This document shows positions 1-9,093 of a stretch of DNA of 64,000 nucleotides, in pieces. Position numbers and translations under genes: made by a program. Below the pieces are notes generated by a model that saw only the letters and a list, made by a program, of their open reading frames with translations, was not told the DNA's origin and did no database searches. Every line of letters begins with the position of its first letter. Position 1 is the stretch's first letter. This DNA is from Paraburkholderia humisilvae (GTDB lineage Bacteria; Pseudomonadota; Gammaproteobacteria; Burkholderiales; Burkholderiaceae): the NCBI RefSeq assembly GCF_902859855.1, contig NZ_CADIKH010000021.1:79148-143147 (forward strand), in the 5' to 3' direction.

Positions 1-275
1 ACCTTGCCGCCGTAGGCGCGCTCGTGCGCAACTATCGTGCTGAGAACGGAATGCCGATCAATGACGCTGCGGATCTTCTGGGCGTCTCCAAGGACGTGCT
101 GTCCAGACTCGAGAATGGGCGTTCGATCGGGCTCGACAAGCTGTTTATGATTCTTGCCGGCTTCGGGCTGACCATGCTTATTGTGCCCAAGCGTCACATG
201 CCCGCTGCGCGCGAAGCAGTGCTGGAGTCTACGATGCCGTTATCAAGCGTTTCGCCGCTTGCGGAGCGTCGCTAA
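1..275 (+). CDS. hipB: HipB-like XRE-family antitoxin, 5' end outside the window
   Basis: Small helix-turn-helix protein of the HipB/XRE type, expected to bind its own operator and neutralise the HipA kinase downstream. The reading frame is open from the first bases of the window, so the true start probably lies upstream; the first start codon inside the window is GTG at 24. The visible part holds a XRE-type motif (AADLLGVSKDVLSRLENGR) followed by a second conserved helix (GLDKLFMILAGFGL). Its stop overlaps the hipA start in a TAATG junction, the usual translational coupling of hipBA operons. The C-terminal tail is short and basic. The assignment rests on the HTH and on the HipA partner; the operator would lie outside the window. 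Confidence 0.85.
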   Translation, partial: LAAVGALVRNYRAENGMPINDAADLLGVSKDVLSRLENGRSIGLDKLFMILAGFGLTMLIVPKRHMPAAREAVLESTMPLSSVSPLAERR

Positions 276-1639
276 TGGCGCATGTTCTGGAAGTCTCCAC
301 AAACGGCGAACTCGTTGGACGCGTGACGTTTGAAGGAGAAGACGACCGGTACAGCTTCGACTACGAAGAGGCGTGGCGGGCGCACCGGGGAGCATTCTCG
401 CTATCGCCGCATATTCCTGTCGATGGTCCTGTCCGTGCGCCGGGCACCGTCCATCGTTTTATCGAGAATCTTTTGCCGGAGGGGCGGGCTCTCGATGTAG
501 CGATCCGTTTTTATCACGTTTCCCGAAACAACACCTACGGCCTCATCCGTCTGCTAGGGAAGGAGCCGGCGGGTGCACTCAGTTTCTTTGTGGATGACGG
601 CGACGACACCGTGGAACCCGCACGACCGCCTGAGGCGTTGGAGCCTGTGCGTCGAGAAATCAGCAATGAGGAACTGGCTGAGCGCATCGCAACGCGAAAT
701 GCCGTACCGTTTGCCGTTTGGGATGGACAGGTCCGGCTCTCGGTCGCCGGCCAGCAGGACAAGCTTCAGGTTCTCGTCGAAGGCGATCGGATATCTCTGG
801 TAGAGGGGGCGCTTAGCTCTACGCATATTCTTAAGCCGGAATCGCTGAACACCCGCACGCCTTTCATGGTAGCCAACGAGCACTTTTGCATGACGCTCGC
901 CGCGCGCATCGGACTCCCAGTGGCGCCCTGCTCCATCCGTCGTATTCCGACGCCGATACTGCTGGTCGAGCGCTTCGACCGCGGCGTCATACACGACCCA
1001 AATGATCCGGAGCGCGCCGCGACTGTGCGACGCAAACACATCATCGACGGTTGCCAGGCGCTCGATTTGCCATCGACGTTCAAATACGAGCGCTATCTTG
1101 GCAATGAGGCCGATGTGCGGAATATCCGTGATGGCGTTAGCTACGAAAAGCTGTTCTCGTTGACAGAGCATTTTGAAAAGCCGGCGAGTGCGAAGACGTA
1201 TCTCGTCAGGTGGGCGATCCTGCAACTGTTGATCGGCAACAGCGACGCGCACGGAAAAAACGTGTCCTTTTTCGTCGACAGCGCAGGCTTGACTCCGGCG
1301 CCGCTTTACGACCTTGTGTGCGTCGATGCCTATGGCAATGCATTCGTGCAGGACATGGCGATGGGCTACGGCGAAGTGTTCCGTCTGGAGGAAATCAGCG
1401 CTTTCGCAATGGCTGACTTTGCACATCGAACCGGAACACGTCCTGCGTTTCTAGCGCGGGAAATGACGCGGATGGCACACGCAGCAAAGAACGTTGCCCA
1501 CGAACTCGCCGCGTCGGACGTCTATATCGGCGACGAGCGCGAGCTGACCAGGAAGATCGCGGACTTCGTATTCGAACAGGCCGACCGGATTGCCGCCCTC
1601 GCACCGATGATTCCGCAGGTCGATCCGAAGCTGCTGTGA
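275..1639 (+). CDS. hipA: HipA-family serine/threonine kinase toxin
   Basis: HipA-type kinase of 454 residues, close to the usual family length. The N-terminal subdomain (about 1-110) is followed by the HipA kinase core. The SVAGQQDK segment near residue 155 matches the regulatory loop in which E. coli HipA autophosphorylates a serine. HILKPES around 187-193 fits the nucleotide-binding region. NSDAHGKN with D324 supplies the catalytic loop, and LYDLVC near 345 the metal-binding aspartate. The known E. coli family member phosphorylates glutamyl-tRNA synthetase to slow growth; the target here is unknown. All kinase motifs look intact, so the toxin is probably active. It starts inside the stop codon of hipB, giving a two-gene toxin-antitoxin operon. 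Confidence 0.92.
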   Translation: MAHVLEVSTNGELVGRVTFEGEDDRYSFDYEEAWRAHRGAFSLSPHIPVDGPVRAPGTVHRFIENLLPEGRALDVAIRFYHVSRNNTYGLIRLLGKEPAGALSFFVDDGDDTVEPARPPEALEPVRREISNEELAERIATRNAVPFAVWDGQVRLSVAGQQDKLQVLVEGDRISLVEGALSSTHILKPESLNTRTPFMVANEHFCMTLAARIGLPVAPCSIRRIPTPILLVERFDRGVIHDPNDPERAATVRRKHIIDGCQALDLPSTFKYERYLGNEADVRNIRDGVSYEKLFSLTEHFEKPASAKTYLVRWAILQLLIGNSDAHGKNVSFFVDSAGLTPAPLYDLVCVDAYGNAFVQDMAMGYGEVFRLEEISAFAMADFAHRTGTRPAFLAREMTRMAHAAKNVAHELAASDVYIGDERELTRKIADFVFEQADRIAALAPMIPQVDPKLL

Positions 1640-1668
1640 GGATCGCCGAGCAGATCCGACGGCCGGCA

Positions 1669-1941
1669 TCAGTCTGAATCATCGGCTTCGGCAGGCGTGT
1701 ACTTCAACCGCGTGGTGGAGAACTGCGCCGGTTGATGGTTGTCTCCACTTACCGTGTGATGGACAGGCGGAGGCGCGCTAAGACTGCGGAGGACGAGCCG
1801 TGGTGAAAGATCGGTCATGAACTTCTGCATCGCGTCCTGCAGTTCTGCGATCTTGTTTTTGTGATCGCTGTCGACGGTAGCGCCCGCGTCGTCCGAAAAA
1901 TCGCCGATATTCGGTGAACCGTTTATTCCTGTCATTCTCAT
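1669..1941 (-). CDS. Small hypothetical protein (90 residues)
   Basis: I do not recognise this protein. The start at 1941 is chosen because an AAGGGAG ribosome-binding site precedes the ATG; the longer frame upstream has no such signal and a composition typical of a shadow frame. The protein is polar and acidic at the start (GDFSDDAGATVDSDHKNK), has a predicted amphipathic helix around IAELQDAMQKFMTDLSPRL, and ends in a proline-rich and then acidic tail. It has no signal peptide, membrane segment or metal motif. It is convergent with hipA, 29 bp away. It may be lineage-specific. Confidence 0.55.
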   Translation of the reverse strand: MRMTGINGSPNIGDFSDDAGATVDSDHKNKIAELQDAMQKFMTDLSPRLVLRSLSAPPPVHHTVSGDNHQPAQFSTTRLKYTPAEADDSD

Positions 1942-2412
1942 CGTTACGCTCCCTTTCAAGCTGGCTCGGAATGGGTTGGTCGGCCAACGCACGATGTTCG
2001 AACGTCTGCCGGATCGACGCACGTTCGGGGGCGAAAGCGGTGTGCCAGATGCGAAATGGACCGGAGGACCGTGCGGTCTGCACGCGCGTGCATGAGGCAA
2101 AAGCCGAGTCCATCTCAACGGGTTCCGGGCACCGAAGCCGACGCCCCGTCCGCTGGCAGCCGCGATTGTCGGGGCAGGCGCACGAAATCACGTGGCACCA
2201 CCACGACGGCAATCTGCGCTTTGGCGACGCCTGGCGTACCGTCTGAACGGGGAACGTCATGCCGATCCAATGTACATTCAGACTTAATAACGAGTTCACC
2301 TCAAAGCTCGATTGCTCGGGCTTTGGCGCTGTGTGTGCGACGCATTGCTGGCGCCATGAGGAGCAAAGGGCTTACCTGCGCACGTCAGCTCAAACAAGAC
2401 TGCAGAGGGTAA
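1942..2412. other. Intergenic region without a supported gene
   Basis: About 470 bases between the small 90-residue gene and msrA. Frames open here on both strands lack a ribosome-binding site and recognisable protein composition. The stretch must hold the promoter of the minus-strand gene that starts at 1941. No clear terminator or palindrome was found. Confidence 0.5.
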
Positions 2413-3165
2413 TCAAGTCGCTGTCTTCACCAACACCGGCTGATCCCGATACTCCGTCGGAAACAGCTTCTTCAACCCGTTCACCTTCGGAATATCGTTG
2501 ATCGCGATATACGGCTGATCCGGATGCAACGTCAGGTAGTTCTGGTGGTACGTCTCGGCCGGATAGAACGTCCGATCCGGCTCGATCGTCGTGACGATCT
2601 TGTCCGGGAACACATGCGCATTGCCCAGCTGCGCGATATACGCCTTCGCGATGCGCGCCTGTTCGGGCGTGCTCGGGAAGATCGTCGACCGGTATTGCGT
2701 GCCAACGTCCGGGCCCTGCCGGTTTAACTCAGTCGGATCGTGCGCGACCGAGAAGTAAATCTGCAGGATGTGACCATAGCTGATCTGATGCGGGTCGAAC
2801 GTCACGCGCACCGATTCCGCGTGCCCGGTGGTGCCGGTGCTGACGGTCTCGTACTCGGCCGCCGACTGCGCGCCGCCGGTATAGCCCGAGACCGCGCTCG
2901 TCACGCCCTTCACGTGCTGGAACACACCCTGCACACCCCAGAAGCAACCGCCCGCGAGCACGACCGTCTCCGTGGCGGGCGCGGTTGCGGCCGTTTCGTC
3001 GACCGTGGGTGGCGGCACCCTGTGCACCTCGTCGGCGAACACGTGCTTTTGCGTGAAGCCGATGCCTGCGACGGCCGCAACCACGAGCGCGAGCAACGGC
3101 AGCCGGCGGCGCAGACCGCGCGCGGCGGCCGAACGAGAGGATTTCCGTGGGACTTCGTTCTGCAT
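2413..3165 (-). CDS. msrA: Exported or membrane-anchored peptide methionine sulfoxide reductase A
   Basis: MsrA reduces the S-epimer of methionine sulfoxide in oxidised proteins. The 250-residue product has a basic N-terminus and one hydrophobic segment (LLALVVAAVAGIGF, about 26-39), so it is probably exported or anchored on the periplasmic side, unlike the cytosolic E. coli MsrA. The catalytic motif GGCFWG lies at about residue 72, and the core continues through SGYTGG and the DPTELNRQGPDVGTQYRS block. The start is set at the second ATG because GGAGA stands five bases before it. Only 25 bp separate it from the upstream dipZ gene on the same strand, so the two are very likely one operon, with DipZ supplying reductant across the membrane. 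Confidence 0.93.
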   Translation of the reverse strand: MQNEVPRKSSRSAAARGLRRRLPLLALVVAAVAGIGFTQKHVFADEVHRVPPPTVDETAATAPATETVVLAGGCFWGVQGVFQHVKGVTSAVSGYTGGAQSAAEYETVSTGTTGHAESVRVTFDPHQISYGHILQIYFSVAHDPTELNRQGPDVGTQYRSTIFPSTPEQARIAKAYIAQLGNAHVFPDKIVTTIEPDRTFYPAETYHQNYLTLHPDQPYIAINDIPKVNGLKKLFPTEYRDQPVLVKTAT

Positions 3166-3190
3166 ATCTGTCTCCATGATGAAGCGGGGA

Positions 3191-5050
3191 TCAACCGAAC
3201 GTGAACGCGTAAGCACGCACGCCCGGGTCGAGAAAGCGGATTTCAAAGGTATGGTCGGTGATCGTGCCGCTCTGGCGGATCAGCTGATACAGCCGCTGGT
3301 TCGTCACCGTGCCATTGCCGTTCGCGTCGGTGTCGCTGCCGTGATTCGCGCCCGGCGGCTTGCCGTCGATCATCACCTGGAAGCGCACCGGCTGCCCGTT
3401 CGCCGACGGTCCGAGCACCAGGTGCAGATCGCGCGCATGGAAGCGGAACGCGATCGCGCCGCCCGGCTGATCAAGATCAGTATGCTCGGCGCCAAGCGTC
3501 CATGTACCGTCGAGTGCCCAGTCGTTCAGCCCGAGGCCATTGCCAAGCGTGTAGCGGTGCGGCTTGTCGAGCACCGGCTCGCCCGGCGACGCAAAGTTGG
3601 TCGCACGGTCATAGCCGACATAGGTTTCCGGTGACTGCACGTCGGCCATCTCCGGCGCGGCTTCAGCGCCGGTGCCATCGTCCTTGACCAGTCCGCCCGG
3701 CAGGTTGTGCGCGCCGGCTTCGGTCAGCAGTTGACGGATCGTCTGTTCGGAGCCCGCGTAGTCGCCTTCGCCGAAGTGATGCGCGCGAATCCGGCCTTGC
3801 GCGTCGACGAAGTAGTCGGCCGGCCAGTACTGGTTGTTGAACGCACGCCAGATCTTGTAGTTGTCGTCGATCGCGACCGGGAAATCGACTTTCAGGTCCT
3901 TCACCGCGCGGCTCACGTTGCCGACATCCTTTTCGAACGCGAACTCGGGCGTGTGCACGCCGATCACGACGAGACCCGCATCCTTGTACTTCGCGGCCCA
4001 CGCTTTCACGTACGGCAGCGTCCGCAGACAGTTGATGCACGAGTACGTCCAGAAATCGACCAGCACGACCTTGCCGCGCAGCTGTGCCGCGGTGAGCGGC
4101 GGCGAGTTCAGCCATTGCACCGCACCGTCGAGCGATGGCAGCGTGCCTTCAACCGGCAACGGCGCGGGGCTGCCCGGTTGCGCGGCCTGCGCCATCGCTT
4201 GCGTGCCGCCCGCGTTCGTCGTCGCCGAGGTTGCCACTGAGGTTGCCGACGCCGCCGCATTGCCGGCGGCAGCGTCTCCTGACTGCGCAGCGGTTGACAT
4301 CAGCGCGTCTTGCGGCCCGTTCTTCGTGGGATGGAAGCGGTCGAGCACGCTTTGTTCGAGGCTGTTCGTGCCGGCAAGCGACAAGTGCGTGAGAAAGCCG
4401 GTGTCCGCATGCGCGGCAATCGCGGCAACGCCGACCAGCACCGCTACGCCGAGCCCGCGTTTTAACCACTCGCTCACATGCAGCGACTTCTTCATCGCGG
4501 TGAAGACCTTGCCGCCAATCGCCAGCGCGAGCGCGAGCGACGTCGCGGCGCCTGCCGCATACGACAGCAGCAGCAATGACGTATGCACGCTCGCTCCTTG
4601 CAGCGCGGCGCCGGTCAGGATCAGGCCGAGAATCGGGCCGGCGCACGGCGCCCACAGCAGGCCGGTCGCGACGCCGAGCAGCAGCGACGCCCAGACCGCC
4701 GAGCCGCGCTCGGCACCTTGTGCGGATTCGCTCAGCCGCGCGCCGAGTGCGACGAGCGGGCGCGTCATCGCATCGGACAGTTTCGGCAGCAGCAGCGTCA
4801 GCCCGAACGCGGCCATCACGATGAGCGCGATGATCCGGCCGTACTGGTTCGCGGCAACAGCCCAGCCGCCGCCGACCGCGGCCAGCGCACCGACCGCGCT
4901 GAAGGTCGCGGCCATGCCGACCAGCAGAGGCAGACTGCTCTGCAGAAACGGCTTGCCGGTGCGCGCGAAAACGAACGGCAGAACCGGCAGGATGCAGGGG
5001 CTGACGATCGTCAGCACGCCGCCTAGCCATGCAATCAGAAACTGGATCAT
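3191..5050 (-). CDS. dipZ: DipZ-type CcdA/thioredoxin fusion, transmembrane thiol reductant carrier
   Basis: Three-part protein of 619 residues. Residues about 1-240 form a CcdA/DsbD-like membrane domain with paired cysteines in SPCILPVLP (first segment) and WAPCAGPIL. A linker rich in Ala, Ser and Thr (about 245-300) leads into a TlpA/thioredoxin-like domain whose redox motif is SCINC near residue 337, preceded by VLVDFWTY. The C-terminal third (about 460-619) resembles the carbohydrate-binding-like domain attached to DipZ proteins. Known relatives pass electrons from cytosolic thioredoxin through the membrane to periplasmic partners. The adjoining msrA suggests that methionine-sulfoxide repair is the main client. 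The promoter should lie in the 260-bp gap after 5050. Confidence 0.92.
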   Translation of the reverse strand: MIQFLIAWLGGVLTIVSPCILPVLPFVFARTGKPFLQSSLPLLVGMAATFSAVGALAAVGGGWAVAANQYGRIIALIVMAAFGLTLLLPKLSDAMTRPLVALGARLSESAQGAERGSAVWASLLLGVATGLLWAPCAGPILGLILTGAALQGASVHTSLLLLSYAAGAATSLALALAIGGKVFTAMKKSLHVSEWLKRGLGVAVLVGVAAIAAHADTGFLTHLSLAGTNSLEQSVLDRFHPTKNGPQDALMSTAAQSGDAAAGNAAASATSVATSATTNAGGTQAMAQAAQPGSPAPLPVEGTLPSLDGAVQWLNSPPLTAAQLRGKVVLVDFWTYSCINCLRTLPYVKAWAAKYKDAGLVVIGVHTPEFAFEKDVGNVSRAVKDLKVDFPVAIDDNYKIWRAFNNQYWPADYFVDAQGRIRAHHFGEGDYAGSEQTIRQLLTEAGAHNLPGGLVKDDGTGAEAAPEMADVQSPETYVGYDRATNFASPGEPVLDKPHRYTLGNGLGLNDWALDGTWTLGAEHTDLDQPGGAIAFRFHARDLHLVLGPSANGQPVRFQVMIDGKPPGANHGSDTDANGNGTVTNQRLYQLIRQSGTITDHTFEIRFLDPGVRAYAFTFG

Positions 5051-5310
5051 GTTCTTGTGTCCTCAATGAACGATGCGCGCGCCGTTGCCGGTGCTTTCCC
5101 TGCTAACGCATTGATACGCCCCTTTGGGCGGGCGATATCGGGGCGATCAGCAAGTGCCTTTCATTGGGCAAACACCGTTTTCCGTTAGTTATTCCCCGAT
5201 ACATCGCGTTGGTCGGGGTGGGCTCGCGAAAATGACAGATGCGGCCTGTGCAACAGCCGGCTTCGAGGCAAGTGAGGATTACCGTGCGTTGTCGTTAGCG
5301 TGGCCGGCTT

Positions 5311-6243
5311 TTACTGGCCTGACTGGCCCTTACCGGTCTTTACACGGGCCGGCGGTTCGAACTGCGCGACCAGAAAGTCGATAAACGCGCGCACCCGCGC
5401 GGCCTGGTTCTGCCGGCTCGGGTAGTAAACGAACAGATCGGCGTCCGGCAGCACGAAATCGGGCAGCACGACGCGCAGCCGGCCGCTTTTGACATACTTT
5501 TCGAGGTCCCACTCGGAGCGGATCAGGATGCCGTGGCCGTCAAGCGCCCAGCCGAGCACGATGTCGCCGTCATTGCTCGACAGCATGCCGTGCACCTTGA
5601 CGACCTCGCTATGCTGTTCGCGGACGAAGCGCCAGATGCCATAAGCGTCGTCGTTCTGCCGGTGCACGATGCAGCGGTGATGGGCGAGATCGGTCACCTT
5701 TTGCGGTGTGCCGTTGCGTTCCAGATACGCGGGCGACGCGCATAGAAAACGCCGGTTCGACATGATGCGCCGTGCGTTCAAGCGCTGATCCGGCAGTTCG
5801 CCGAAGCGGATCGCGACGTCGATGCCGTTTTCGATCAGGTCGATCGGCCGGTCGGTGACCTCGAACTGCACCTCGACGTCCGGATACGCCTTCGCGAATT
5901 TCGACACGAGCGGCGCGATCGTCGTGCGGCCAAAGCCGAGCGACGCGTTCACGCGCAGCAGGCCGCGCGGCGCGGCGCCGTGGCTCGATACCGCGTCTTC
6001 CATCTCCTGCACCTGCGCGAGGATGCGCGCCGCGTGTTGCAGATAAATCTCGCCTTCCGCGGTCAGGCTGACCGTACGCGTCGTGCGGTTCACGAGCCGC
6101 ACGCCCAGCTTTTCTTCCATTTGCGAAAGGCGCCGGGTGGCCGCGGGCGGTGTCAGGTCGAGCGCGCGCGCGGCGGCGGACAAGCTTTCGTGGCGTGCCA
6201 GCAGTACGAAAAATTCGAGGTCGGAATTGATATCGGTTTTCAC
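5311..6243 (-). CDS. LysR-family regulator, probably of the tartrate dehydratase gene
   Basis: LysR-type transcriptional regulator of 310 residues with the winged HTH at about 8-66 (LSAAARALDLTPPAATRRLSQME) and a periplasmic-binding-protein-like effector domain from about 95 on. I placed the start at the GTG at 6243, which leaves the eight residues before the HTH that are normal in this family; a longer frame to 6387 would overlap the divergent gene start and add 48 atypical residues. No good Shine-Dalgarno sequence precedes the GTG, so the start is uncertain. It is divergent from the TarD-like dehydratase across 113 bp, the standard LysR-target layout, and probably activates it with D-tartrate or a related hydroxy acid as effector. 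Confidence 0.88.
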   Translation of the reverse strand: MKTDINSDLEFFVLLARHESLSAAARALDLTPPAATRRLSQMEEKLGVRLVNRTTRTVSLTAEGEIYLQHAARILAQVQEMEDAVSSHGAAPRGLLRVNASLGFGRTTIAPLVSKFAKAYPDVEVQFEVTDRPIDLIENGIDVAIRFGELPDQRLNARRIMSNRRFLCASPAYLERNGTPQKVTDLAHHRCIVHRQNDDAYGIWRFVREQHSEVVKVHGMLSSNDGDIVLGWALDGHGILIRSEWDLEKYVKSGRLRVVLPDFVLPDADLFVYYPSRQNQAARVRAFIDFLVAQFEPPARVKTGKGQSGQ

Positions 6244-6302
6244 TGAAAGTGAATTATCAATTAAATACGACTGAATTCTAACGCGCTTCGCAAGACGTAA
6301 CC

Positions 6303-6322
6303 TGCGACTTTCAAACGTCGCA
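6303..6322. promoter_or_regulatory. Inverted repeat in the LysR/tarD divergent promoter
   Basis: TGCGAC and GTCGCA form six-base arms around an eight-base centre, 35 bp before the dehydratase start and 60 bp from the LysR start. The position suits a LysR-type activation site, but the arms are short. Confidence 0.35.
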
Positions 6323-6356
6323 TGCACCGGCATCGTGCAAGGTTTTGGAGGACCGA

Positions 6357-7523
6357 ATGAAGATCGTAGAAATCCGCGAAAAGACATTTCCTATTAGCTC
6401 ATCGATTCGTAATGCGTATATCGACTTCAGCAAGATGACGCTGAGCTGCGTCGCGGTGGTCACCGACGTGATTCGCGACGGCGAGCCGGTGGTCGGCTAT
6501 GGCTTCAATTCGAACGGCCGTTATGGGCAAGGCACGCTGATGCGCGAGCGCTTTATTCCGCGCATCACGGCGGCCGATCCGGCGTCGCTCGTCAACGACA
6601 AGGGCACCAACCTCGATCCGCACAAGATCTGGGCGACGATGTTCACGAATGAAAAGCCGGGCGGCCACGGCGAGCGCTCGGTCGCGATCGGCACGATCGA
6701 TATGGCGATCTGGGACGCGGTCGCGAAGATTGAAGGCAAGCCGTTGTTCCAGTTGCTCGCGGATCGCTACGGCAACGGTGTGCCGGACCGCAAGGTGTTC
6801 GTGTACGCGGCGGGCGGCTACTACTACCCAGGCCAGGACCACGGCAAGCTGAAGGACGAGATGCGCAGCTATATCGACCGTGGCTATACGGTCGTGAAGA
6901 AGAAGATTGGCGGTGGGTCGCTCGAGGAAGATCTGCGCCGGATCGACTCGATCCTGTCTGTGCTGCAGGACGGCCAGAAGCTCGCGGTCGACGCGAACGG
7001 CCGCTTCGATCTGGACACCGCGATCCGCTACGCGAAGGCGCTGTCGCAGTACGACCTGTTCTGGTACGAAGAGCCGGGCGATCCGCTCGACTTCGAATTG
7101 CAGGCGACGCTGCGCAACTACTACGACAAGCCGATGGCGACCGGCGAAGACCTGTTCTCGATGCAGGACGCGCGCAACTTGATCCGCTACGGTGGCATGC
7201 GTTCGGACCGCGACTGGCTGCAATTCGACTGTGCGCTGTCATACGGTCTCGTCGAATATCTGCGCACGCTCGACATGCTGCACGAGCACGGCTGGTCGCG
7301 TAAGCGCTGCATTCCGCACGGCGGACATCAGATGTCGCTGAACATTGCGGCGGGTCTGGGTCTCGGCGGCAACGAGTCGTATCCGGATCTGTTCCAGCCG
7401 TTCGGCGGCTTCCCTGATGGCGTGAAGGTCGACAACGGCTATATCACGATGCCGGACCTGCCGGGTATCGGCTTCGAAGGCAAGAGCGATCTGTTCAAGG
7501 TGATGCAGCAAGTGTCGGCGTAA
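6357..7523 (+). CDS. tarD: D(-)-tartrate dehydratase, mandelate racemase/enolase family
   Basis: 388-residue enolase-superfamily enzyme that closely resembles TarD of Bradyrhizobium in length and active-site pattern. It is predicted to dehydrate D-tartrate to oxaloacetate. Visible catalytic elements are the lysine-rich VVKKKIGG motif near residues 180-186, three metal ligands in AVDANGRFD (about 213), WYEEPGDP (about 239) and ATGEDLF (about 265), and the general-acid/base histidine in IPHGGHQMS (about 322). The start at 6357 has a GGAGG site at the correct spacing; a TTG twelve bases upstream is less likely. A LysR gene is divergent and a dicarboxylate transporter follows at 198 bp, so uptake and first catabolic step sit together. 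Confidence 0.9.
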   Translation: MKIVEIREKTFPISSSIRNAYIDFSKMTLSCVAVVTDVIRDGEPVVGYGFNSNGRYGQGTLMRERFIPRITAADPASLVNDKGTNLDPHKIWATMFTNEKPGGHGERSVAIGTIDMAIWDAVAKIEGKPLFQLLADRYGNGVPDRKVFVYAAGGYYYPGQDHGKLKDEMRSYIDRGYTVVKKKIGGGSLEEDLRRIDSILSVLQDGQKLAVDANGRFDLDTAIRYAKALSQYDLFWYEEPGDPLDFELQATLRNYYDKPMATGEDLFSMQDARNLIRYGGMRSDRDWLQFDCALSYGLVEYLRTLDMLHEHGWSRKRCIPHGGHQMSLNIAAGLGLGGNESYPDLFQPFGGFPDGVKVDNGYITMPDLPGIGFEGKSDLFKVMQQVSA

Positions 7524-7720
7524 CCGTGCCGGTTTAGAAAAAGGCCGTTTGTCCGTCTGCAAAGGAGTGCAGCGGCCAAGCGGCTTCGTCGTTACAAAGG
7601 GGATGACTCGGAGACAAGCGGAAACACGATGGGCGCGAGCTCCCCATTGTCATGTTCCACCGGTACGCTGGCGGCTTTTTAACCGGGGCGTAACGCTGAA
7701 GCAGGAGTAGGAGACCCACA

Positions 7721-9049
7721 ATGAATCGCATTAGAAAGACCCTTTCGAAGCTGTACGTGCAGGTGCTGATCGGCATTCTGATCGGCGTGTTGCTTGGGCA
7801 TTTCAATCCCGATGTCGGCGCGCAGATGAAGCCGCTCGGCGACCTGTTCATCAAGCTGATCCGGATGCTGCTTGCGCCGATCATCTTCGCGTCAGTGGTG
7901 GTCGGCATCGCGCGGATGAACGACATCCATGAAGCGGGGCGAGTCGGCGTCAAGGCGCTGCTGTACTTTGAAATCGTGTCGACGTTCGCGCTTGCGATCG
8001 GTCTTGTGGTCGTGAACCTGATGAAGCCGGGCGTCGGCATGAACGTCGATCCGGCGCATATCGACAGCGCGGCGATCGCGACCTACACGCATGCGGCCAA
8101 AGAGCATGGCGCGATTGCGTTTCTGATGGGCATCGTGCCAACGACGGTGGTTGGCTCGTTCGCGAACGGCGACATGCTGCAGATCATCTTTTTCTCGGTG
8201 CTGTTCGCGGTCGCGCTCGCGAAAATGGGCAAGCGCGCCGAGCCGTTCGTCGACATGCTCGACACGTTCCTGCACGGCATGTTCGGCGTCGTGCGGATCG
8301 TGATGTACGTGGCGCCGATCGGCGCGTTTGGCGGAATTGCGTTCACGGTCGGCAAGTACGGGATCGGCACGCTGAAGCAGTTTGGCGAACTGATGCTGTG
8401 CGTGTATCTGACGTCGGTCGTGTTCGTCGTTGTGATTCTCGGCGTGATCATGCGGATGTGCGGGCTGTCGCTGTGGAAGTTCCTGCGCTACATCAAGGAT
8501 GAAATCCTGATCACGTTCGGCACCGCGTCGACGGAAGCGGTGCTGCCGCAAATGCTCGTGAAAATGGAACAGCTGGGCTGCCGCAAGTCGGTGGTCGGCA
8601 TGGTGCTGCCGACCGGCTACACGTTCAATGCGGACGGCACGTCGATCTATCTGACGATGGCGGCGATCTTCGTCGCGCAGGCGATGAACATTCCGCTCAC
8701 GCTCGAAGATCAGCTGATCGTGCTCGGCGTGTTGCTGTTCACATCGAAGGGTTCGGCAGGCGTCGCGGGCGCCGGCTTCGTCGCGCTTGCGGCGACGCTT
8801 GCATCGATGCACCAGATTCCGGTCGCGGGGCTTGTGCTGCTGCTCGGCGTCGACCGCTTCCTGAACGAAGCGCGCGCGGTGACGAACCTGATCGGCAACG
8901 GCGTTGCGACGCTCGCCGTCGCATGCTGGGAAGGCGCACTCGATCGTCAGACCGCGAAGGCGGTGCTGGATGGCCGCATCGATCCGGACGCGCGCGACGG
9001 CATCCCGCAAACAGCGGGCTACGATTCCGCAACTGCGCGGGGCCGATGA
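7721..9049 (+). CDS. dctA: DctA-type C4-dicarboxylate:cation symporter
   Basis: 442-residue inner-membrane transporter of the DAACS (glutamate/dicarboxylate symporter) family with about eight membrane helices and two re-entrant loops. Family signatures are visible: FGTASTEAVLPQML (serine-rich hairpin loop 1), GYTFNADGTSIY, LLFTSKGSAGVAGAGF (hairpin loop 2) and VDRFLNEARAVTNLIGNGVAT. The ATG follows a GGAGTAGGAG purine block. DctA imports succinate, fumarate and malate. Its place behind the tartrate dehydratase suggests it serves tartrate or the derived oxaloacetate/malate pool. It could have its own promoter in the preceding 197 bp; I saw no convincing sigma-54 site there. Confidence 0.93.
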   Translation: MNRIRKTLSKLYVQVLIGILIGVLLGHFNPDVGAQMKPLGDLFIKLIRMLLAPIIFASVVVGIARMNDIHEAGRVGVKALLYFEIVSTFALAIGLVVVNLMKPGVGMNVDPAHIDSAAIATYTHAAKEHGAIAFLMGIVPTTVVGSFANGDMLQIIFFSVLFAVALAKMGKRAEPFVDMLDTFLHGMFGVVRIVMYVAPIGAFGGIAFTVGKYGIGTLKQFGELMLCVYLTSVVFVVVILGVIMRMCGLSLWKFLRYIKDEILITFGTASTEAVLPQMLVKMEQLGCRKSVVGMVLPTGYTFNADGTSIYLTMAAIFVAQAMNIPLTLEDQLIVLGVLLFTSKGSAGVAGAGFVALAATLASMHQIPVAGLVLLLGVDRFLNEARAVTNLIGNGVATLAVACWEGALDRQTAKAVLDGRIDPDARDGIPQTAGYDSATARGR

Positions 9050-9093
9050 GATGGGCTGTCGATGCGGGCCGTTGAGTCCCCGCTGACCGCGAA

